A stretch of 8,713 bases of DNA from Thermoanaerobaculia bacterium. Lineage in GTDB: Bacteria; Acidobacteriota; Thermoanaerobaculia; Multivoradales; UBA5704. A program made the position numbers and the translations under genes. Positions 1 through 3,929 of this stretch are shown one piece after another. Numbering within the stretch: position 1 is the first letter of the stretch; the number at the start of each line of letters is the position of its first letter. The notes below the pieces were generated by a model. That model saw only the letters and a list, made by a program, of their open reading frames with translations. It did no database searches and was not told the DNA's origin. The stretch covers positions 1-8,713 of the forward strand of contig JASLEW010000930.1 of assembly GCA_030150965.1 (NCBI GenBank), written 5' to 3'.

Positions 1-6
1 CGCCGG

Positions 7-32
7 CCCGGCGGCGGGCTCCCGCCGCCGGG
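7..32. terminator. GC-rich perfect inverted repeat downstream of the ATPase gene
   Basis: Positions 7-18 (CCCGGCGGCGGG) and 21-32 (CCCGCCGCCGGG) are exact reverse complements with a 2-base spacer. The repeat lies about 50 bases past the stop of the minus-strand ATPase gene, so it could act as a transcription-ending hairpin. There is no T-run on either side, so intrinsic termination is not shown. A second 10-bp palindrome (GGCCGCGGCC, 75-84) abuts the stop codon. The rest of 1-84 holds no gene I can recognise. Confidence 0.35.
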
Positions 33-84
33 TCCCGGCGCCCCGCCGCCGCCTCCTCGCCGCCGCGGCACCGGGGCCGCGGCC

Positions 85-1338
85 TCAGACCAGCAGCCGG
101 CCGACCGGCACCGCCCAGATGCCCTTCTCCAGCTTTTCGAGCTTGGGGCCGGAATGGACCACCAGGCCGCCGCGCCATGCACCGCCCAGCGCGGCACCGA
201 CCTCGCGCAGCGCGCGTTGCGCGGCCGGGCCGAGGCGCTCGCCGGACTTGACCTCGATCCCGACGACGCCTGCCGGTGTGGTCAGCAGCAGGTCCACCTC
301 CAGGCCGGAGCGCGTGCGATAGAAGGCGAGGTCCACGGAGCGTTGCGCCGTCCTCACCCATTTCCACACCTCGGTCACCACAAGGGTCTCGAACATCTGT
401 CCGGTCGTCTCGCCCTGGTACCGGGTGAGATGGCGCCAAATGCCGAGGTCGAGCCAGTACACCTTGGGCGTCTTGATCACCGAGCTGGTCAGGTTGGCCG
501 CATAGGGGGGGAGGAGAAAGGCCTGATAGGAGAGCCCGAGATATTCGATGTAGCGCCGGCTGGTCGCCGTGCTCAGGCCGGAATCGCGGGCCAGCTCGGC
601 GAAGGAGAGGAGCTGCCCGGAGCGCAGCGCACACAGCCGCTGAAAGCGCCGGAAGGGCAGCGGGTCGGCGAGGCGGGTGAGGTCCGACAGGTCCCGCTCC
701 AGGTAGGTGATCTCGTACGATTCCAGCCACTTGCCGCGCTCGTCGTCGGCCAGCGGCAGGAGGCCCGGCATGCCGCCCCAGGCGAGCAGGTGCTGCAACG
801 CCCCGGCCGCCGCCGCGGCGGGCTCGCCGAGCCGCACCGGAGGCTCGGCGGCGAGAAGGTCGTCGACCGGGCCGGGCTCGGCCAGGAGGCGGTCGAGGAG
901 AGGGAGCTGGCTGTCCTCGCCCGCGGCACGGGCGAGCTCCGCGGCCATGAGCGGCCAGAGCTCATAGACGAACGCCCGGCCGGCAAGGGTTTCGCGCACC
1001 CGTTGCAGCATGAGGATCTGCGAGGAGCCCAGGAGGAGCGAGCGGGTGATCGCGCCGGCATCGAAGGCGAATTTCACCTTGTCGAAGAGGCTCGGCTCCT
1101 TCTGGGCTTCGTCCAGGATCGCCGGCCCCACGGCGGCGCCCCACTGATCTGCCCGCAGCGCACGAATGGCCTCCCGCTGCTCCGGCGCGTCGAGGTTGAC
1201 GTAGCGAAGCTCCGGATAGACGGCCCGGGCCAGGGTGGTCTTCCCGGTCTGCCGCGCACCGGTGAGCAGCACCAGCCTGGGGACGGTGCCGGGCCGCTCC
1301 AGCTGCTGGCGCAGGAAACGCTGTACATCCGTTCTCAT
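85..1338 (-). CDS. ATP-binding protein, AAA+ ATPase with C-terminal DUF4143 domain
   Basis: A 417-residue protein of the AAA_14/DUF4143 family, soluble cytoplasmic ATPases common in bacteria and archaea whose role is poorly known. Visible motifs: Walker A GARQTGKTT (27-35), Walker B AILDEAQK (73-80), a sensor-like LLLGSSQ (101-107), the family motif YLERDLSDL (212-220), and a C-terminal PD-(D/E)xK-like signature with EVDLLL (347-352) and IEVKSG (361-366). That last signature suggests a nuclease-like fold. An Ala/Pro-rich, Glu-containing stretch at about 135-180 looks like a lineage-specific expansion. I chose the ATG at 1338 because the family N-terminus (RTDVQRFL...) begins there. The frame stays open upstream to about 1974 but encodes only low-complexity Arg/Gly-rich sequence. 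It is transcribed divergently from the secreted protein at 1483 and has no evident operon partner. Family assignment is firm; cellular function is unknown. Confidence 0.9.
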   Translation of the reverse strand: MRTDVQRFLRQQLERPGTVPRLVLLTGARQTGKTTLARAVYPELRYVNLDAPEQREAIRALRADQWGAAVGPAILDEAQKEPSLFDKVKFAFDAGAITRSLLLGSSQILMLQRVRETLAGRAFVYELWPLMAAELARAAGEDSQLPLLDRLLAEPGPVDDLLAAEPPVRLGEPAAAAAGALQHLLAWGGMPGLLPLADDERGKWLESYEITYLERDLSDLTRLADPLPFRRFQRLCALRSGQLLSFAELARDSGLSTATSRRYIEYLGLSYQAFLLPPYAANLTSSVIKTPKVYWLDLGIWRHLTRYQGETTGQMFETLVVTEVWKWVRTAQRSVDLAFYRTRSGLEVDLLLTTPAGVVGIEVKSGERLGPAAQRALREVGAALGGAWRGGLVVHSGPKLEKLEKGIWAVPVGRLLV

Positions 1339-1346
1339 CTTGGTTG

Positions 1347-1352
1347 ATTTTA
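1347..1352 (-). promoter_or_regulatory. Candidate -10 element, near-leaderless start of the ATPase gene
   Basis: On the minus strand TAAAAT (1352 down to 1347) sits 8 bases before the ATG at 1338, and there is no Shine-Dalgarno between them. That spacing fits a leaderless or nearly leaderless transcript. No clear -35 box is seen about 17 bases further upstream, so this is a weak call. Confidence 0.3.
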
Positions 1353-1438
1353 CAGGAGAATCGTGCGCGAGCCTCTGCTTCTCGGCACTTTCTTCGATAC
1401 CGGATCGCCGGCGGCGGGCTCCGGCACCAGGTTTCATA

Positions 1439-1468
1439 GAGGCGAGCCCGCAGCCATCTCCTCGCCTC
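1439..1468 (+). promoter_or_regulatory. 8-bp inverted repeat in the leader of the secreted-protein gene
   Basis: GAGGCGAG (1439-1446) and CTCGCCTC (1461-1468) are exact reverse complements separated by 14 bases. They end 5 bases before the GGAGG ribosome site (1474-1478) of the gene starting at 1483. This could be an operator or an mRNA hairpin near the ribosome site. At this GC content a chance origin is also possible. No convincing -10/-35 pair was seen in 1353-1482. Confidence 0.25.
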
Positions 1469-1482
1469 GGAATGGAGGCTGG

Positions 1483-1872
1483 ATGAGTTCTCGCTTTGTG
1501 CTCCTGACGCTTGCCGCGGCCCTGCTGCTCGCCACGGCGGCGTTCGCCGACAGCCAGGCCCCGGCGGCGGCGCCCGCGCCGGCCGTGACGCCGGCGGCGG
1601 CGCCGGTGGACCTGCTCGCCGGGCCTCTCGCCCGGTCCTGCTCCTCCACCGCGGCGTCCTTCACGGTGCAGCGTCCGGCCGAGGGTCCGGTCGCGCCGCG
1701 CCCCACCTCCCTGGCCTGCGGCTCGTGCAGCGGCTCCTGTGCGGGCCTGCCCTTCAACGCCCAGTGCTATTACCTGAGCGGCGGCACGTACCACATCGCC
1801 CACTGCCAGGCGGATTTCATCTGCTCCGACGGCAGCGACTGGTGCCTCTGCACCAACAACCCGCCTCCCTAG
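1483..1872 (+). CDS. Small secreted cysteine-rich protein, function unknown
   Basis: A 129-residue protein I do not recognise as a named family. Residues 1-22 form a classical Sec signal peptide: a short Arg-containing n-region, a Leu/Ala-rich core, and an Ala-Phe-Ala cleavage site before Asp23. Residues 24-42 are an Ala/Pro-rich linker. The C-terminal part holds nine cysteines (53, 79, 82, 86, 95, 108, 114, 121, 123), including CGSCSGSC at 79-86 and CLC at 121-123. It also has aromatic/Gly segments and ends in NNPPP. Cys spacing after a signal peptide suggests a compact disulfide-bonded or metal-binding extracellular domain. The start is set by GGAGG at 1474-1478, four bases before the ATG; an earlier in-frame ATG at 1363 would put sequence before the signal peptide. 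It converges on the RiPP-like precursor gene at 2151-2312. A functional link with that gene is possible but not shown. Confidence 0.75.
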   Translation: MSSRFVLLTLAAALLLATAAFADSQAPAAAPAPAVTPAAAPVDLLAGPLARSCSSTAASFTVQRPAEGPVAPRPTSLACGSCSGSCAGLPFNAQCYYLSGGTYHIAHCQADFICSDGSDWCLCTNNPPP

Positions 1873-1903
1873 GCTGCTGAACGGCCGGTAGCGGCTGCAA
1901 GGA

Positions 1904-1938
1904 ACGGAGGACGCGGGAGGGTCTCTCCCGTCCTCCGT
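1904..1938. terminator. Strong hairpin in the convergent intergenic gap
   Basis: The arms ACGGAGGAC (1904-1912) and GTCCTCCGT (1930-1938) pair exactly. After a 2-base bulge (1913-1914), GGGAG (1915-1919) pairs with CTCCC (1925-1929), leaving a 5-base loop. The hairpin starts 31 bases past the stop at 1872. It lies between the plus-strand secreted-protein gene and the minus-strand precursor gene, so it could end transcripts from both sides. No poly-T follows on the plus strand; the minus strand has only a short GTTCCTT. Confidence 0.6.
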
Positions 1939-2150
1939 GTGCTTCGGGGAGATCCACCGCGGTGTGGCAGGCATCGACGCGAGAAGACCCGAATCGTCTG
2001 CTGCGAGGACGACAATCGCCGAGGGACCATGAGCAGGCAGCCTTCAAAGTTCTCGCTTCATCCGGACGGCCGGCACAGCCCTGAGCGGACCGCGGCGAGG
2101 GAGGAAGACGGCGGGCAGTGCGAAGCGGCGCACCACCCGGCTGGAGACGG
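1939..2150. other. Intergenic stretch with no recognisable gene
   Basis: About 210 bases between the hairpin and the 3' end of the precursor gene. Plus-strand and minus-strand open frames cross it, but their translations are Arg/Ser/Pro-rich with no family resemblance and no good ribosome site. The minus strand contains a five-codon ATG...TGA frame (MKREL) near 2070. I see nothing functional in it. No second precursor-like core was found here. Confidence 0.5.
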
Positions 2151-2312
2151 TCAGCAGGAGGTGTAGCTGCAGGTCTTGGGCTGTGAGCACCAGTAGGTGA
2201 TGCAGTTGCTGACGGCCGTGAGGCCGCCGTGGACGTGTTGGCGGAGATCGTCCTGGTCGAGGCGCCGCACGGTCTCACGGTCGAGAGCGATCCGGCTCTG
2301 CTGCTTCTTCAT
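2151..2312 (-). CDS. RiPP precursor peptide, class I lanthipeptide-like
   Basis: A 53-residue peptide with textbook RiPP precursor architecture. The leader (1-30) is charged: it opens MKKQQSRIAL, contains DRETVRRLDQDDL (11-23), and ends in His-Gly-Gly (28-30), a double-glycine protease/export cleavage site. The core (31-53) starts LTAVSNCITYWC and continues SQPKTCSYTSC to the stop. It has four Cys (37, 42, 48, 53) and seven Ser/Thr (T32, S35, T39, S43, T47, S49, T51, S52 minus any unreactive ones; eight residues in total), the composition needed for lanthionine bridges. The leader resembles the 'L.L.RET.R.L....L..V.GG' pattern of class I lanthipeptide precursors annotated in Acidobacteriota. 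AGGAGG (2325-2320, minus strand) lies 7 bases before the ATG and fixes the start; the upstream in-frame extension is not needed. No LanB, LanC, LanM, radical SAM or peptidase-transporter gene is in the window. It is divergent from the binding protein at 2511. The precursor call is well supported; the exact modification class is inference. Confidence 0.75.
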   Translation of the reverse strand: MKKQQSRIALDRETVRRLDQDDLRQHVHGGLTAVSNCITYWCSQPKTCSYTSC

Positions 2313-2319
2313 GATCTTC

Positions 2320-2325
2320 CCTCCT
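2320..2325 (-). promoter_or_regulatory. Shine-Dalgarno of the RiPP precursor gene
   Basis: A perfect AGGAGG on the minus strand (plus-strand CCTCCT), 7 bases from the ATG ending at 2312. It is the best ribosome site in the window, whereas several neighbouring genes have none. It decides the start of the small precursor gene and argues that the gene is really translated. Confidence 0.8.
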
Positions 2326-2468
2326 GGAGCATCGGTTGGTGAATCCTTGGTACTGGAGGCTGCAGAGGACGCGATGACCTCCCTCTTCCAGGTGCAGCAG
2401 GCATGCCGGCCGGGGACAGGGCCGTCGCCACCGGGGTCGCCCCGCACCGTCTCCGCTGCATTTTCGGG

Positions 2469-2498
2469 TTGACGCGCTTCCTGCACCGGTCATATCCT
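2469..2498 (+). promoter_or_regulatory. Candidate promoter of the binding-protein gene
   Basis: TTGACG at 2469-2474 matches five of six bases of the sigma-70 -35 consensus. A T/A-rich patch in otherwise GC-rich DNA, TCATATCCT (2490-2498), lies 15-18 bases downstream and can serve as -10, though the hexamer match is only partial. The ATG at 2511 then follows within about 12-14 bases with no Shine-Dalgarno, which suggests a very short leader. It also argues against the upstream in-frame ATG at 2403 as the start. Confidence 0.4.
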
Positions 2499-2510
2499 CG
2501 CCTGCAAACG

Positions 2511-3503
2511 ATGCCCTGCTCAGAGATCGCCGCTGCGAGCCCGGTGCGCAGACGCAGGCTGCCTGCCGCCATGCTCTTCCTTCTCCTCCTGGGGGCGGCG
2601 CTCGCGGCCCCGGGGATCGCAGGCACCGCGGGGGCCGCAAGGGCTGCCGGGAGCGGCGGGACCGCTGCCCCCGCGCCGCCGCCGGCCCCGGCCGCCGCGG
2701 GCGGCAAGGTCATGGAGGGTGGGGCGAGCGACGGCGACCTGGCTCGGATCAAGGCCCGCGGGCGGCTGATCGCCGCGGTCTTCCCGATCCAGGAGAGCCG
2801 CTTCCTCTCGGTCGACCTCGACGTGATGCGCCAGCAAGGGCTGACGCTCGGACAGCTCCACCGGCCCGAGCAGTTCAAGGGGATCGAGATCGAGCTGCTC
2901 AAGGGCTTTGCCGATTGGCTGGGCGTTCCGCTCGAGCTCAACGCCGCCAGCGGCGGCATCGCCGACACCCTGCAGGCGGTGACCGGCCGCCAGGCCGACC
3001 TGGCCGCAAGCGGCCTGATCATGACGCCGACGCGCCAGAAGGAGGTGGACTTCTCGGCGCCCTACTACTCGAGCTGGCTGGCCGTCGTCGTGCGCCGCGA
3101 CAGCAGGATCGCCGCGCCCGCCGACCTGGCGGGCAAGCGCGCCGCGGTGATCAACGGTTCGAGTCATCTGGAGTTCCTGCGCGCGGCGGTGCCCGATGCC
3201 AAGATCGAGCTGCTGTCCTTCCACCTGGAGGCGCTGCTCCGGGTCGACGAGGGGCAGGCCGATTTCACCCTCCTGGGCACCAACGATCCGCCGGGCGGCC
3301 CGGCCAATCCCACCCTGCCCTCGCTCAAGATCGCCTTCCGCCTGCGCCGCCTGGACACCGCCATCGCCCTGCGCAAGGGCAGCGACCTCACCGCGCCGCT
3401 CGACGCCTACATCTCCAGCCTCCGCCAGTCCGGCGAGCTGACCCGCCTCCTCGCCCGCCACGGCGTGCACGAGACCGCGGCGGAGGGCGCGGCGGCCCCG
3501 TGA
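2511..3503 (+). CDS. Exported transporter substrate-binding domain protein (SBP_bac_3 type)
   Basis: A 330-residue periplasmic solute-binding-type protein resembling family 3 (amino-acid/polar ligand) ABC receptors. Residues 1-46 look like a signal peptide: Arg13-Arg16, then the hydrophobic stretch MLFLLLLGAALAA (21-33). An Ala/Pro/Gly-rich linker follows to about residue 66. The receptor fold starts at GDLARIKARGRLIAAV (75-90), with the first-lobe motif KGIEIELLKGFADWLGV (123-139). The family hallmark is GRQADLAASGLIMTPTRQ (159-176) followed by VDFSAPYYSS (179-188). The second lobe includes DLAGKRAAVINGSSHLEF (205-222) and DFTLLGTNDP (251-260). No lipobox Cys is present, so it is predicted soluble rather than a lipoprotein. 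An extra segment (91-122) separates the first strand from the usual 'G.EIEL' motif. No permease or ATPase gene is adjacent, so it may be a stand-alone receptor or work with components elsewhere. I chose ATG 2511 for the signal peptide and upstream promoter; ATG 2571 is an alternative. Ligand unknown. Confidence 0.8.
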   Translation: MPCSEIAAASPVRRRRLPAAMLFLLLLGAALAAPGIAGTAGAARAAGSGGTAAPAPPPAPAAAGGKVMEGGASDGDLARIKARGRLIAAVFPIQESRFLSVDLDVMRQQGLTLGQLHRPEQFKGIEIELLKGFADWLGVPLELNAASGGIADTLQAVTGRQADLAASGLIMTPTRQKEVDFSAPYYSSWLAVVVRRDSRIAAPADLAGKRAAVINGSSHLEFLRAAVPDAKIELLSFHLEALLRVDEGQADFTLLGTNDPPGGPANPTLPSLKIAFRLRRLDTAIALRKGSDLTAPLDAYISSLRQSGELTRLLARHGVHETAAEGAAAP

Positions 3504-3524
3504 GGTAGGGGGGTTGCCCCCACC
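3504..3524 (+). terminator. Hairpin directly after the binding-protein stop
   Basis: GGT-A-GGGGG (3504-3512) can pair with CCCCC-ACC (3517-3524) around a GTTG loop with one bulged A. It begins at the base after the TGA. No T-run follows, so this is a candidate factor-assisted or GC-hairpin terminator only. A second short inverted repeat, GGCGGC-GAGC-GCCGCC, sits at 3541-3556 just before the next promoter. Confidence 0.4.
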
Positions 3525-3560
3525 GCTCCCTGACCCGGGCGGCGGCGAGCGCCGCCAAGG

Positions 3561-3566
3561 TACTAT
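3561..3566 (+). promoter_or_regulatory. Candidate -10 element, leaderless start of the nucleotidyltransferase unit
   Basis: TACTAT (four of six to TATAAT) lies in an AT-rich patch, GTACTATAG, and ends 6 bases before the ATG at 3573, with no Shine-Dalgarno. This is the spacing expected of a leaderless mRNA. No -35 is seen at the standard distance; the nearest TGACC (3531-3535) is too far away. Confidence 0.3.
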
Positions 3567-3572
3567 AGGTCG

Positions 3573-3767
3573 ATGGCGATCTGGATTCGCAAGTGCAGCT
3601 CCTTCGCGGAAGAGGCCAAGGCCGATCGCGAGTTCTGGGCGGCAATGACCGGCGAGGAGCGGGTCGAGGCGCTCGAAGAGCTGCGCCGCGAGGCTTGGAA
3701 GGTCACGGGTGAACGTCTCGAAGGACTTCGAAGAACTGTTCGTGTGCTTGAGCGCCCACGGCGTTAA
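3573..3767 (+). CDS. Small hypothetical protein, partner of a nucleotidyltransferase
   Basis: A 64-residue, charged, probably helical protein without signal peptide or membrane segment. It opens MAIWIRKCSSFAEEAKADRE and contains MTGEERVEALEELRREAW (25-42), a pattern typical of the short proteins encoded just upstream of nucleotidyltransferases of the AbiEii/DUF6036-like group. Its 3' end overlaps the start of the downstream nucleotidyltransferase by 59 bases in a different frame, which suggests coupled translation. By analogy with nucleotidyltransferase toxin-antitoxin pairs it may be a regulator or antitoxin, but nothing in the sequence proves this. It appears intact although its partner is truncated. 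The gene is probably leaderless (see the candidate -10 at 3561). Confidence 0.65.
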   Translation: MAIWIRKCSSFAEEAKADREFWAAMTGEERVEALEELRREAWKVTGERLEGLRRTVRVLERPRR

Positions 3768-3879
3768 GGCCCTGATCGGCGGTGCCTATGCAGTGGCCTT
3801 TCATGGCAAACCACGCTTCACCAAAGACCTTGACATTTTTGTAGAGCCAACCCGCGACAACGCCGACAGGCTGATCGCG
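3709..3879 (+). pseudogene. Truncated nucleotidyltransferase (N-terminal fragment)
   Basis: It starts at GTG 3709 (NVSKDFEELF...) behind GGAAGG at 3697-3702, 6 bases upstream. The fragment has the nucleotidyltransferase signature: GG at residues 24-25, then R-F-T-K-D-L-D with the two metal-binding aspartates D40 and D42 (DLDIFVEPT, 40-48). Family members of this type continue for roughly another 90-140 residues. Here the resemblance stops at about residue 56 (RDNADRLI), where a GC palindrome begins. From there the frame, open to 4014, is only Arg/Pro/Ser-rich and runs antisense over the end of the MutS-like gene. Bases 3781-3840 are about 48% GC, much lower than the flanks, which suggests acquired DNA. 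The third catalytic carboxylate and C-terminal half are absent, so the enzyme should be inactive. Confidence 0.7.
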
Positions 3880-3898
3880 GCGCGCCGCCGCGCGCCGC
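3877..3898. terminator. 9-bp hairpin between the nucleotidyltransferase remnant and the MutS-like gene
   Basis: GCGGCGCGC (3877-3885) and GCGCGCCGC (3890-3898) pair exactly around a 4-base loop. The hairpin is 31 bases past the stop of the minus-strand MutS-like gene (3930), so it may end that operon's transcript. It also lies exactly where homology of the nucleotidyltransferase stops. There is no T-run. Confidence 0.45.
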
Positions 3899-3929
3899 CT
3901 GAGGCCCGCCGCCGCTCCGGCAGCGCACC

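Noticed and set aside
154..1347. 397-codon plus-strand open frame over the ATPase gene
   Set aside because: Antisense to a gene with clear Walker and DUF4143 motifs, and without any recognisable domain itself.
1339..1974. N-terminal extension of the DUF4143 ATPase to about 1974
   Set aside because: The extension is Arg/Gly/Ala-rich, crosses the secreted-protein gene in antisense, and the family N-terminus starts at 1338.
1939..2166. 75-codon plus-strand open frame in the convergent gap
   Set aside because: No ribosome site, no domain, charged low-complexity translation, and it runs over the precursor's 3' end.
2313..2486. Longer form of the RiPP precursor starting near 2486
   Set aside because: The perfect AGGAGG 7 bases before ATG 2312 and the typical MKK leader start define the short form; the upstream part is unlike a leader.
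2403..2510. Upstream ATG (2403) as start of the binding-protein gene
   Set aside because: It would put about 36 extra residues before the signal peptide and place the TTGACG promoter element inside the coding region; ATG 2511 fits better.
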